From contig JBBMNZ010000035.1 of the NCBI GenBank assembly GCA_037954325.1, positions 4,920,501 through 4,984,500 on the forward strand: a stretch of DNA of 64,000 bases. Reading direction: 5' to 3'. A program made the position numbers and the translations under genes. Within the stretch, counting starts at the first letter, position 1, and every line of letters starts with the position of its first letter. Under the pieces are notes generated by a model. That model saw nothing but the letters and a program-made list of their open reading frames with translations, did not search any database and was not told where the DNA came from. Source of the DNA: Fistularia commersonii. Taxonomy: Eukaryota; Chordata; Actinopteri; Syngnathiformes; Fistulariidae. This document shows, piece after piece, positions 12,533-25,600 of this stretch.

Positions 12533-13860
12533 CAAGTAAAGAATTTTGCACAGCACGGATTTGAAATAAGCCACCGTTTGGCAACACGGGGCAATATGGA
12601 ATAGGCAGCTTTTGGGATAGCAAACTGTATACAGTTGAAAAGACTGAAGGTGAACGTCGAAATGTTTGACGTTGAGAGCACCATATATAATACATTCAAA
12701 TTGGAAAAATTACAGCAACCGATGGGGAACAAGTGTCGTGTCGTCTTACCCTTCTGGTTCATTGTTAAGTTGCTCGCAAAAGCCATTGATACTATCCCAG
12801 TCCGTCTCCTTGTTCGAAGGGTTGGTGGCCTTGTCTGGAAGAAAGGAAGAGGTACATTCCTCGTAAAATATTTCATAATCATCTGAGAGGCTTCTGCCGT
12901 TGTTTCAGTCTCAGAATTAAAGACGCGTTTTGGATGAGTGGTGAAACATCTTCAACGGAGGAAATTCAAGTCCAGTTCCCATAAAAAATATTTTCACAAG
13001 AATTAACCATGACCTGGATAACTGAGAATCTCCATAGACAAGAGGTACATCAGCTCCCCTCATGCCCTGTCCATAGAAAACTACTAATTCTACAACCCAT
13101 GATGATAATAATAATAATAATGATGATAATAATAACAATAAGAATAATTGATAAATGATAAGAAGAATTTGAATATGCAGTTTTCTCAAGGGTTATTGAC
13201 AACTTATACACGGATTTCACCCCCCTAAAACGAATCTCAACTCCAGTTTTTGTTTTTGTTTTTTAATGTTAAATTTTTAAAAAAAAAGGGTGGTGATCAA
13301 CCTACAATTACAGTATCAACTTGTTCGGAAGTTTAGCGATTTTTATTTTATGATTATTTTGTTTTGCAGTCTAAGTACACACAACCCGGGACCGTATCTC
13401 TCGGTTCAAGAGGGCGCGGGTTTGTTTCCGTTTCGATCATCTGGTTTGACGGGAGCTAGATTTAATCTAGCTAGTTGGTTTGATTAGCAACCACTGGGCA
13501 GTGTTGCGAGCTCTTAGATAATGCACGGCTCTTTTTAAACCCCGAACAGTTAAAGCCACTACCATATTAATGTCAATACATCACAGCAACGAGAACACGG
13601 TATTTGACGAGATTTTTCTTTACGTTGACGTAAACTGTACTTCAAATTTGGTGACAGCCGCTTTTTTCACTCGCTAAAAACTATCCCCTTGGGAGGCTTT
13701 TAGAAAACACAACGGTCGATTTCAACTAAGCGGTTCTCTCCCGAGACCCTTAGCGGTATTTCGGCGACTGTCAGACAATAAAATGTTTAGGGGGATTTGA
13801 AATGTTCGATGACTTACTGATGCGAGACTGTAGGCTAACCTCTTCCGGAGGCGCCGCCAT
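5569..13860 (-). CDS. gga1: GGA1, Golgi-localised gamma-ear ARF-binding clathrin adaptor, 17 coding exons, 634 aa
   Basis: Exons in transcript order: 13860-13818, 12834-12750, 12470-12395, 12227-12129, 11514-11391, 10271-10171, 9961-9881, 9261-9124, 9015-8934, 8839-8729, 8643-8500, 8050-8007, 7917-7730, 7051-6855, 6723-6554, 6179-6069, 5679-5569. They sum to 1,905 nt with every phase consistent; human GGA1 is 639 aa. An N-terminal VHS domain (about 12-142) binds acidic-dileucine cargo tails. A GAT domain (about 170-310) binds ARF-GTP and ubiquitin. The hinge has a clathrin-box-like LVDLE (320-324), the internal acidic dileucine LLDDELMSLG (353-362) and DELDLLGKTLLQQSL. A gamma-ear GAE domain (about 510-634) ends in the family's Trp-Gly-x-Leu. 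GGAs sort mannose-6-phosphate receptors from the trans-Golgi to endosomes. Intron 7 has a GC donor and intron 8 a weak GTCATC donor. Introns over 300 bases hold only microsatellites, A/T tracts and an (AT)n array. The 5' neighbour micall1 is divergent. The LLDDELMSLG block points to GGA1 rather than GGA2/3. Confidence 0.95.
12489..12528. repeat. (AT)n microsatellite in gga1 intron 2
   Basis: About 19 AT units just upstream (in gga1 sense) of the third coding exon; it sits where the polypyrimidine tract would normally be. Confidence 0.85.
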
Positions 13861-14845
13861 CTTTCGGGAATTCTAAACAAGTCGCCACTCTCGCGAGAAT
13901 TTGTAAGATCTCGCGTGATCACCGGTTAGCGGGTGAGCGGAGAGAGCGTCTCAGCAGCGCCTCGGCTCGGTACGAAAGAGAAAAAGGAAAAGAACGGCGT
14001 GACATTGTGCAGGGCAATGCGTGCACAGTGACGGTTCAGTGCTGCAAGAAAGACGGTGTTTCCGGAAGAAGCTGCGACCAGCTATAACCGTGCACGATGC
14101 TTTTCTTTTTTACCGTTCTGTGATCTCGCTATCGGAAACGGCGTCGTCCGGGGTGGCGCGAATTATCCCGTCCATTCAGCCTTTGCAGACGACCGCCGTG
14201 CGGCTGAAAACTCCGCCGCTCGTCCCATTGGTTCGCCCCTCGCAGGGAGGAAAGTACCTCTCCTTCGACCGAAACCGCATTGCCTCCGATCACACAGATT
14301 TGTAACAACTGTAACCTCCCGGAGGGCGCGGACTGGAAATGAAACAAAACAAGACACGCCGAGCTAGCAGGCGTCTCGCCTTAGCTTGCTAGCTACGCTG
14401 ACAACTTTGCTGACAATCTGATCGTTATCGATATCTGTCATCACATGTGTTGTTTGTTTTTTTTTAACCCGGTCGATAAGGACGTTAAATTTCGTTTACA
14501 GGTGTGCTTTCGTGAAGCCTGCGCCATAGATAGCAGGTGAAATGCTCCCCCCGTGGCGATTGAAAAGTTGGCTATAACCTAGCTAGCCGCATACCATAGT
14601 TTTTTAACGTGACTCACTGGCTGTGGATGAATGTGACGTATCGCAGCGTCGGGTGTTGCCTGGCCGTCTGCTCTCCACTCAAACTCCGCCGATGACTCGA
14701 TTGTAACCGGGAGAGTGGGGGGGGAAGACGACTTCTTTTTTTTTTACCTCTCCTGAGACTCCTCCACATAATCTGGGACGCAAAAAAACCCGTCGATTAC
14801 TTTTTATTTTTTTCTGGATTTCGGTGACGGACGCACTCGGGAGTC
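13861..14845. promoter_or_regulatory. Head-to-head gga1/micall1 promoter interval
   Basis: The start codons of gga1 (-) and micall1 (+) are 985 bases apart and point away from each other. The interval is CpG-rich compared with its flanks near both ends (13850-14360) and has no TATA box in a sensible place. It contains the TCTCGCGAGA palindrome 29 bases upstream of the gga1 ATG and a TGACGTA half-CRE near 14634. This is the architecture of a housekeeping bidirectional promoter; both 5' UTRs must lie here. Short reading frames at 14021-14367 look like chance. Confidence 0.6.
13889..13898. promoter_or_regulatory. TCTCGCGAGA palindromic promoter element
   Basis: Perfect copy of the CGCG element found in vertebrate CpG-island promoters and recognised by BANP (earlier linked to ZBTB33). 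It is 29 bases upstream of the gga1 start codon, so inside or next to the core promoter. A second partial CGCG site (ATCTCGCG) lies about 19 bases further upstream of gga1. Confidence 0.7.
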
Positions 14846-17800
14846 ATGGGGTCACTGAAGGCTCTTCAGGAGTGGTGTCGGATACAGTGTGAAAACTACC
14901 ACGGCGTGGAAATCAGAGACATGACAACGTCCTTTCGAGACGGTTTGGCGTTTTGTGCCATCATACATCGCTACAGACCGGAGCTGATGTAAGTACACAC
15001 CGGTTTTTGAAGTGATCGTGAGAACTGTTTCTTTTGACTCTTGACCGAACGCGGTCCAAAGCTGACCCCTGTGATTCCCTGCGAAATCTTGCTGGTTGCA
15101 CAAGCAGCTGTTCAAGGAGACACTCCTCTGGAACAGTGTAACAAAGTCCCTCCGTTTGTGTTATACACAGATTATACCACAAAAGCAGAACAAACCCAAA
15201 CAGGGCCATCAGCTATTCTGCTGTGCATTGCAAACTCTACACGGATGGGAATCGCTATCCAAGATTAGTTTGACACTTTGAGTTACTCGTCTTCTTTTTA
15301 GTTTTGTAGTTGCCTCATCGTTTATTTTTTTTTCTTTGTGAGCGCAAAAAGAGTCACGTAAGTGGTGTGTGAGATGTCTAGGTGTGTTTGTGCCCTTTTC
15401 CAAAATCACCAATGGAGAGAGAGAGAGAGCGAGAAAGAGAGAGGGGATCCAGTGTGCTGTAATTAACACAGTCTGACAAACCCCACTCTGTCTGTAACAA
15501 CACAACCTCCTCTCTGGATTGTACACCTACACACACACACATAGAATAGAGTCCAGCACCAACACACACACACACACACACACATCAGTGATTTGACTGT
15601 CTTGTTGTTCACACCAGACACTGGTTTGTGTCAAAGAGGGAGAAGTATTTGTCTCCGTTCCGTCCTCCCGGTGAGGAGCCCGAAACTAAAGAACCGCTTC
15701 GCTTCAATCAAAACCGTTCACCAGAAACAGTCACAACTGTGTATGACTGACTCATTGATGTTGTTTAAACATTCCGGAGGTGTGTGTGTGTGTGTGACTT
15801 GACTGGACAGCCTGTCACTATATTCATCTCATTTACATGAGCCCAAAGTTGTTGTTTTTTTTTTTTCCTTATTTTTGTCTCCTTTGTCTTTCATACAAAT
15901 GCCCAATTGTGACTCAGCGCGACGTGCTCGGGTGGCTCATTGTGACAATCGCGGCTGATACACACAAAAAAAATTTGTGCATCCCTGTGATGTCGTCGGC
16001 GTGCCGAGCCCGGGGGAGGGGGAGGATCGTGCTGAAGAAGGGCTGAGTAAACGCAGCCAGCGAATGTCCCCCTTCTTGCAGAGTGGGGAAAAAATGCTTT
16101 GTAAAGGAAAGAGTTTTGACAATAAGCTTCTTGCTCTCAGGTGGTCCAGACTTAAGATTAAAAAAAAAGAAAATGTGATTACGCTTGGATTGCGGTCGGG
16201 AAAACATCCACCGGGGCTGCTCGCTGAAGGACAAGTCACCGAAGTGGAATTTATCTGCACACACAGCACAGCGGTAAAGCTTCGGAGTACAGTGGGCAAC
16301 TCGTGAACACTCTTCAGTTTGTGACTCGGTCCTCCGCCCCCCCTGCTGCACCCCTTGTGTACAGTAGCCGCAGCAGATCCAGACAGACAGTCCGTCAGGC
16401 TAATCTGCAGCCGAGGCCTCCGCCTGTCAAACTGGATTTGCCTCTTAATGCCAGACCGTGCCATTGTGCCGCCGCCCGGGCCGTGTTTTCATCGGGCTCC
16501 CCACACGCCGCGCCGATGCGGTGGGGAAACGTCAGTACAGCCAATAGCCTCATCTGAATTTCCACAGTCGAGACCCAACTGTCACGTAAACCACCGGGGA
16601 GAGGAGCAAAACGCACTCTGTGGCCTAGTTAACAGAATGCGTGCATTGAGTGGGCTTCGGTTAAAAATAAATGTCGCCTGTGTCAGTACTTATAGACTTG
16701 CGACGAGTTCAAGCTTCCTCACAAGACTTAAGTACTTTTATTAATAGATTATCTGTATTTCACATCGTCGTTGCATCTTTTGTCAAACCGAGAAGATCGA
16801 CCGGCCCAGCCGGGGTTCGATTGCGCGGATTAGAAGAGCATGACGCACGTCACCCCTCGGCAGTCCGTCTTCCCAAAATAAACCGAGGGAGAGAGGCAGC
16901 CGCTGTGGATTTATCTCGCACTCCCAAGAGTCGGCTGGCGCTGTCGATCTCGCGAGGCTCCGCGGCGGTGGCGACAGCCGGGTCCCCGTTTGCCACCGGG
17001 CGCGGTCGAACCCCGCCGCCGTGGCGCTGCCTTGACACGATCTCGACAGAAGAGCAGCTGCGCCCTGCGTTTATAACCATGGGAACTGGATTAGGGAGAA
17101 CAAGAGGTCACTTTGTGCGGCTCCAACACCGGGCCCATTCACAAGGTTTCCGCCTTCTTGAGATTTCCACATGGCCCCAGGAAGCTCTCATGAGGGTCGT
17201 CGTGTCCGCCCGTCCCCTCTCCCGCCGGGTCGCTGTTGTTTTTAAAGCGCAGCACACTTTCCGACATACCTTTCGGGCCCCGTGGCAAAAAAAAAAAAAA
17301 AACAGCCAGGCTTCCACCCAGAGAACATCTCAAGACATTTTTCCAGCGTTTACTGCAGGATGTTTGCCGGCTGTAGTTCCCCGCCCCGGGCCTTTCGAGG
17401 GCTCAGCCTTGTAATTATCAGCCCATCGTTCCCCTTCGCCGATGCAACCCCCCCCAAAAAAAGTTTTTGCAACGACCAGGATTATATACACAGTGTGTGG
17501 GGCTGAGTGTGACTGCTCCGCATTTTGTGTGTGTGTGTGTGTGTGTCATGCTCATGCCAATTATAGCTTTTTCATGGTCCATAACATCAGCAGAAACAAG
17601 TCCAGCATGCCTAATATGGCTCCGTCCCGTATTGGCAGGGGGTTGATATTCATGTCTTGTCCTTAAAGCAGAGTTTACTGCAAAGCATACGCCGACGAGC
17701 CTCCAAACAAATTCCCTGCGTTTTTTGAAATGCAAGCTTTTACATTGTTTGATTTCTCTTTTTTTTTCTTTTTTTTTTTTTCTCGTCGCAGAGACTTCGG

Positions 17801-19533
17801 CTCACTCTCCAAACAGGACGTCTACGAGAACAATCGACTGGTGAGTGTCTTGGAGCCTCCCTTTTTGAAGTTCGCTTGATGATGTAATTTGTGGTAGGTG
17901 TGTTTGTTTGTTTTTATGTGTGTGTGTGTACAAGTGTTTTGTGTTGCCTCACTTAATCCCGATCAGGACATCAGCGGGAGGGAGGGAGATGAGAGCATCC
18001 GAGGTGAGCCGGAGGGGGGGGGGGGGAAACAGAATGTTCTAGAACTGAACGTTTTGGAAGGTTCGAAACCCACCCAAAAAAAGGCTGATTCAGCAGCTTC
18101 GGTCCTCAAAAACGGATTGAGAACCGGGGACGGCCTTTTCGCACATATTTCCCCTCGTTGGGGTTTTCCACATTGTCCGTGAGCAGACAGAACATCGCCG
18201 GATGAAATGGGAGTCTCCTTACTTTTTTTTTTTTTTTCTTTGGTCTGAGCTCAGCTTTTTGGCAAGTTTCTGCCCCGGTCGACCTTCTTTTTTTTTTTTT
18301 TTTAAATTCAGCAGCTTTCAGGGAAAATCGAGAGGCAGTTAGTTCCTGATGACTGCAAATAAAGGGTGTTTCTTAGTCAGATCCACGGTTTAAGAAGCCA
18401 ATGCAAGCTCTTTGACTGTCTCCAGAGGTCGCAATAAGGACGTGCACGGGCCCAACTAGCCTTCCGCCTGTGTTTGATGGCCAAATATGACCTGAGGACA
18501 ACGAAGCAATACGCCATCCTCTGGCCGAAAGTCAAAGTTAGATTTATTGTAAATTTCTCCGCATGTACAAGACATACAGAGGAATCCAGAAGATGTTTGT
18601 CACTTTCCCACGGGGACATGAAATTAACAAAGTAGTAATAATAAAGTGCACATAAACAGTAAAGTGCACAATAAACATTAACCTATAAAGTGCAAGCAGA
18701 TACAATCGGCTGGTACCGAGGTGAAAGGAATGACGGAGAACAGCACAAACTTTGTTGTCAATTTCTCCACATGTACAGAGGGATCGTAAAAACGTTCCCA
18801 CGGTGACATGAGATGAACAAAACAATAATAACATTCACAGTAAAGTGCACGATAGACAAACAATAAATGCAAATACACTCTACTGGTACTGAGGTGAAAG
18901 GATGACAGAGATTTAACCGCATAAAAAACGCAAATGTATAAATATGTGTAATTTGAATTTGAACATAGAGAGTAGCAGCAGAATTATCTGTATAATTTAC
19001 TTGTCGGTAAGTAATACCGTACAATAGCAGGTGAGAAAATGAAGTGGATCTAAAGGTGTAAAAAATAGTGCAAAGTGCAAAATAGTGCAATATGTTGTCA
19101 GAGTCCAGTGTTTTGGGAGCCGGCCAGGGAGGTGGAGGAGCCGAGTGTTCAGTATCCTGACAACCTGGTGTGTGAAAACTGAAATGTAATTATATGTGTT
19201 ATTCAAATGTAGAAAGTGGCAGCAGAGGTTTCTGTACAGTTCAGAAATGGATTTAAAGGCATTAAAAAAACTCAGTATATAGTATATAATAGAATAGCTG
19301 TCTGAAAATGTTGTTTATATTCCGCAGCCACATATCCATTGGCTCATTCTGCAAATTTCACCCCGGCGAGACATTCTCTGCATGGAAATCGCGTTTTCCC
19401 CCAGCGACTAAGGAGCAGGGAGCTCCGCGCGCCCGTCTGATCGATCACCGTATGCGTATTCCGCCCCTCCAAATATCAGGGACTCGTTCTGAAACTGAGC
19501 CCACGGAACGTTCAACGGGAATATCAAAACTTT

Positions 19534-19573
<40 letters not shown>

Positions 19574-22321
19574 GAGAGAGATCCGTAGTAAAGACGCCTC
19601 TGGGATTTGGAACTAAAAAAAGATGCAGGACATTTTGTGACGGCACGAACCTCTTCCGATTAATTCAGGTTTGAAGCCGCTCTGCATTAATCCGGCATTA
19701 TGGCTAGCGTTGGCCAGCTGGCTTGGTTTCGGAGCCGCTGCTGCTGCCGGGCGGTTATGTAACTCGGCCACCCTCTCATTTTCCCCGGTGGAATTTTTTC
19801 ATTAGAGCCGCCGGTTATCTTCTTCTTAGAGGACAAACTTATGAACAACCGATGATAAGTCTTAACATCGGACACCGTATTGCTCCTGTTGGTTTGACCA
19901 TGAGGACAAACAGGGTCATAAATTCATCCGCTATACCCGCTATAGCAAATAAACGGTGACTCACGTCGATTGGACGGCAGTTTATCACCGACTTGTGATT
20001 TCCCCCCTTCGCCCGTCTCAACGCCCTCCTCACTCTCTCTTCCTTTCTCCATCCAAGGCCTTCGAAGTGGCCGAGACTCAGCTGGGGATTCCGGCCCTGT
20101 TGGACCCAGAAGACATGGTTTCCATGAAAGTGCCCGACCGGCTCAGCATCATCACCTACGTCTCCCAGTATTACAACTTCTTCAACAACAAGTCGCAAGG
20201 TGAGACGAGATGGACTTGAATGACCCGACACTTGGCAAATAATGTAGCAAGACGTATAAGGACAAGACGGTGACAAGCTAGCTAAAAGATAAGATAAGAT
20301 AAGAAGATAAGAACAACTTTATTAATGCCGAAGGAAATTGTTGTGCCAGAGTTACAGAAAATATAACAGTAATAAATAATAAAAAGAAAAAGGCAGAATT
20401 AGAAATAAAAATAAACTATAAAGTGTCTCAGTGAAACTATAAAGTGTCCTAGTAAACAAGTGATAAAACTATAAGTGTCTTAGTAACAAGTGAGGTAAGG
20501 AGTGCACAATAGTATGATAAAAGGAAAAATTGTAGTGTAGCTGTTATGAAATGAAATATTGCACAGTTCTGAATATTGCACAGTTGCACACAAATACAAG
20601 TTAAAATAAATAAATAAACTCTGAAGTGTAGAAGTATAAAGAATAATCTATAGCAAAAAGTCTTCATATTTAGACGATTGTTCGGAAGCAAAAAAAAAAA
20701 AAAAAATTAATGTACTGTAATTGCTGATTTATAATATTTGGAAATCCTTCACGCCGTTGCTTCTAATGACTTGAATTCTCCCGTTCCCGCCAGCGAACCC
20801 CCCTTGCTTGAAGAGGCTCAGCTCGGTCACCTGCAACGAGCCGGCCCAAAAAAGACCCCCGACCCCGCTGGAAGACAAAGAGGCAGAGGTAAGAACGGGA
20901 CGCCGGCGCCGGCTGCCGAAACCGTGCGTTCATTCATCCATTTCGCGTCAATCGCACGTTAACACATTTTATTTTCGAGTTTTTTTTTTGTTTTTTTTTC
21001 CCTTTTCCTTTTAAGTTGGCCGGATCGAGCACACTCAAACGTACGATAGCTCCCGCGTTATCTTGTCCGAGCGGATACGCTCGCGCACGCGTATCCGAAG
21101 GGATGACATCACCGCACCTGTACAATCCACCACCCACCCCCCCCACTCCCTCCCCCTTCTTTGCTAGAACAATATACAATTACCACATGTTTTGTAATCC
21201 CCCTCACCACCACCTCGTCCCCTCATTCCTGTGTGGGCTTTGTGTTGCACAGCAGGGGAAACGCAAAGCACCAGAGGTAGAGTAAGTCCATAAAGATAGC
21301 TGCTGTATCCTGTCTCTCTTCTTTTGCATGCCTTCAACTTCTCCCCCCCTTCCCCCCTTCCCCCCCGTCCCCCATCCTCCCCATCGACCGGCATCTTCCG
21401 CCTAAACTTCCACCGACCCCCCCACCCCCGCCACCCCACCTCACTTCTAGATGGAAATCCATTCCACCCCCTCCTCTTCCTGTACCTCTCCCCCCTCACA
21501 TCTCACCCCCCCCACACTCTCTGGTCCTGAGCCTAGGCAGTAGGATTGGGGTTCGGTGGGTGGGCTGGAAGTGGAAGGATAAAGAGATAGGTCAGTCCCC
21601 CCTCTTTTTTTTTTTTTTTTTTTTTTTGTTTAACAGCCACCCCAAAAATCTAAACCACTAACCGTACAGTCCTAACACCGTGTGCAATGGTTTTTTTTTT
21701 TTTTTCAATTTAAAAACAAAACTTGCTTCTTAAATGGTTTTATTTACTCATAACACAAAAGGTATATAACATAGTAGTTATCAATCAGATATGTAGCGTA
21801 GGAATACTAACCCCTGTTTGGATTTCTAACTAACATCCTTTTTTTTTTTTTTCTTTTATCGATGACATATTTGGTTCCGTTTAGTTGAAACGTTTAAAAA
21901 CGGATGCATTAACGAAGCCGCGCGAATCACCGAGCAGCGTTTCAGTAACAAAAGTAGAAGTAGAGCTAAGCAGAATGGAGAAGAAAGTAAAAAAAAAAAT
22001 CCAGATCCTCAAATCCTGACTTCATGTTTGATCTCCCCCTCCTCCCTCATTACTCTGCATCTCCCCCCCCCCCTGCACTCCCTCGACGTCTGCCCCGTTG
22101 TCTGACCCCCCCGTCCCCCCCCGTCCCCCCTCAATGCACACCTTGCGCCAGCCGAGCCAGCCTGTGGAGGAGGCGGCGGCAGTGGCGTTGGGCCCGGCGG
22201 CAAAGCGCAACACCCTCAGTAGCACCTGCGCTGCCTGTCAGAAACATGTCCACCTTGTGCAGAGGTTTCTGGTGGACGGCAAGCTCTATCACCGCAACTG
22301 CTTCAGGTGAGCGCCATGGCA

Positions 22322-22360
<39 letters not shown>

Positions 22361-22603
22361 ACTCATAGCTGTGTGTGTGTGTCTGCAACAACACAGGAAA
22401 ACTCTTGACGTTCTGATTCCAGAACACGGCATGTTGCTAAAAATATGCCCCCGTTAAATGGAGCTGGAGATGGGCTTTGAAACGACATAAATACATAAAA
22501 CAATAAAGTCAGTGCGTGAAGTTATTTCATCCCGAGCTCCGCGAATCACAATCTTCGTTTAAAAAAATTCAGATTTTGTTTTAATGAATATCAGATGATA
22601 GGT

Positions 22604-22635
<32 letters not shown>

Positions 22636-25600
22636 CCTTTTGAAACGTTTAAGAATGTGATTTTTCCTCTTACCTCCTCAGTTTATTTTAATCCTTAAAA
22701 GGTTAAGTGTTAAATATAGTTTTCAAAAATTAAAAAAGAATTAAAATAAATAAAAAAATTGGAATGATCATGACATGAAAAATTAATATATATATATATA
22801 TATATACAAACGTGTGTGTGTGTGAAGTTATTTCATCCCAAGCTCCGCGAATCACAATCTTCATGTAAAAATATTCAGATTTTGTTTTAATGAATGCCAG
22901 ATGATATGATGGTTTTTTTTATTTTATTTTTGAAGCGTCTAAGAATGTGATTTTTCCTCTTACCCCCTCAGTTTATTTTAATCCATAAAAGGTTAAGTGT
23001 CAATTATAGTTTTCATAAATCAACAAAGAATTAAAATAAATAAAAAAATGGGAATGATCATGACATGAAAAATTAATATATATACATACATATGTGTATA
23101 TACACACACACAGACATATAAATACATACACATATATAAGCATATGTTCCTATGCTATGTATTAATATGTATGTATATGGATGTGAATAAGAATTGCAGA
23201 CATTCTGACACAAACTCCTGACATCCTATAACCTTTCCCTCCTGTCTTCCTCCTCCCAGATGCACTGAGTGTCACAGCACTTTGCTTCCCGGATCCTACA
23301 AATTAGGGACGGATCCCGGGGCGTTGGTCTGCACGCACCACCTGGCAAGGCACCATTCAGCCAATCAAAACGGCAGGCCCGATCTCAGCAAGAGGATGGC
23401 GGTCACGGCCCAGCCCTCCCGGGCGGACCGTGTCCCACCCCACCCCTTCACAGACCAGGGGGAGGCTCCCTCCCTGGGGAGCGGCGACAACGACGTGGAC
23501 AGGACCGCTCACGGCGGTGACGCGGCCGCCCCCGCTACAACGGACGAAGCAAACCCCTCGGGGAACGCCGTCCGGACGGATGAGAGCGGGCAGACCGGGG
23601 AGACCCCGCGGAGCTCCTCACCTCCGAACCCCTTCGACGAAAGCGAGGAGGAGGAAGAGGAGGAGGAGGGAGAGCACGTCAAGGAAGACCCCGAGACACC
23701 AGCAAAACATAAAGTCAACGGTGACCTCCCTTCAACGCCTGCAAGTAGACACAGCTGCCCCCCGCGGCCGGTACCGGCGCCCCGGAGGATTTCGGAGCCC
23801 ACGCCCCCGCCCCGCCCCATCCCGCGGGTGCGGTTGCCCCGGACGACGGACGGCCTCACGGCTGGTAGGTGTTTGCCCTCGGAATCGCTATTGAAGCATT
23901 TAAAATCAGGAAGCTGAGATAGTGACATTACCCCTTTTTATCCGGACCAGCAGGTGAAAATCAGAAGCCCCCCACCCCCCCCAAACCACGGGAAAGATCC
24001 CACTCTCCCGCAAGGTAATTGAATTTGAATCTTTTTCTTTTTTTTTAAAACCCTCATCACTTCCTTTTGTCTCATCTGCATCACTCATGTTGTCACGGAA
24101 ACAATGTAGTCACGTCACTCGTGTTTTTTTTTTTTTTTTTTTCCCCTTCCCCGCGTGAACTCTGCAAACTCATCATATACGTGGATGTACTGCGCTGCCC
24201 GTCTCACCCTCCGTGACGCACCCCGAATCTACCCCCATCACTCTTGTGTCTCACTGTCCAGCCTGTCCGGCGGCCCCCATAAACCCAAAGACCCACCGTG
24301 GCTCGCCCTGGTCCAATCAGAAAGCAAGAAGAAGAAAGCCCCTCCCCCTCCCCCCGCGGGCCTGGCCACACCTCCCAACGCAGGCTCTCTGTCCTCTCTC
24401 AAAGGCGAGGACTCGAGACCCAGCACCCCCCCGCAGCCCCCCAACCCCTTCGAGGACGACGAGGACGAATGCAACGAGGGGGCGGAGGGAGACGAGGGGG
24501 GCCCGGTTCCCGTGGCGGCGGCGGCGGCGGCCGGCCACCCGTGGTACAGCATCACGCGGGCGGCCGATGCCCCGAGCGCGGACCCCCCGCCCGCCGGGGG
24601 AAGCTCGTCTCGCTCGGCAAGCCCGGGGAGCGGCAGGAGCAAAAAACGCCCGGCGCCCCGCGTCCCACCGCCACCCGCCGCCAACCAAGGTCAGGAAACA
24701 TTTGTTGACGAGTTACAAACACCATTTTTATCATCTTCCTCTCTATTCGTCCCCAACTATTTTCAATTCTGATGGAATTTCTTCTTTTCTTGTTTATTTG
24801 CTGAATTCTACCCTCAGCTGCACCTCATTCTCAGCCCTCTTCTTGCTCTCCAGCTCTCAGCATAGAGAGTCTGTCCTCCGGCTCGGACCACAGCTCCTCC
24901 CAGCGCCGGCCCGGCAGCGAGCAGGAACACGGCTTCACCAAGAGCGTCTCGGAGCCCTCCATATGTTCGCCGTCCGCCGCCTCCTCCTCCTCCTTCACCG
25001 AAGGCCTGCCTCATCCCTGCCTCTCCTCTTCCTCCTCCTCCTCCTCCCCCTTGCCGTCGAGCGCCAGCTCAGCTCCCGCCACCCCGCAGACGAGCCGCAG
25101 CTCGGAGAGCAAAGGGAGCGGGCCCTCGCCGCCGCGGCCCCCGACGACCCCGAGCCCGTTAGCATCAGCGCCTGTCCTGTCACACAAAAAGGTAAATAAT
25201 CCCCCGCAGAGCATAGAGCGTCCCTTAAAGACGCGTGGTGATTTGTTTTTTTTTTTTTTTTTTTTCCTCCTCATCGCAGCGAATATGCAAGGAAAATCCA
25301 TTCAACAGGAAGGCCGCTTCCTCTCCGGCCAAATCCAAAACCAAACCGCCGAAAGGCCCTCGACCTGCGAGACCCCCGGCGCCCGGTCACGGCTTCCCGC
25401 TCATCAAACGCAAGGTAGAGGAACTCGGCAAATTTTTAAAAATGTGGGTTTCGAGAGAGATAGATAAAGGCCGGACGATCACCCTCCGGTCCCGTGCTAA
25501 CGCTAACACAGGTGCAGTCGGATCAGTACATCCCGGTGGAGGACATTCACGGGGAGATGGGCCAGCTGGAGACGCAGCTGGACGAGCTGGAGCGCAAGGG

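Noticed and set aside
16671..17414. 247-codon open frame in micall1 intron 1
   Set aside because: Low-complexity Arg/Pro/Ser content in GC-rich intron; no domain, no conserved block, and it lies between two certain exons.
24213..25199. 328-codon open frame
   Set aside because: It is the +1 shadow of micall1 exons 8 and 9, running through an intron.
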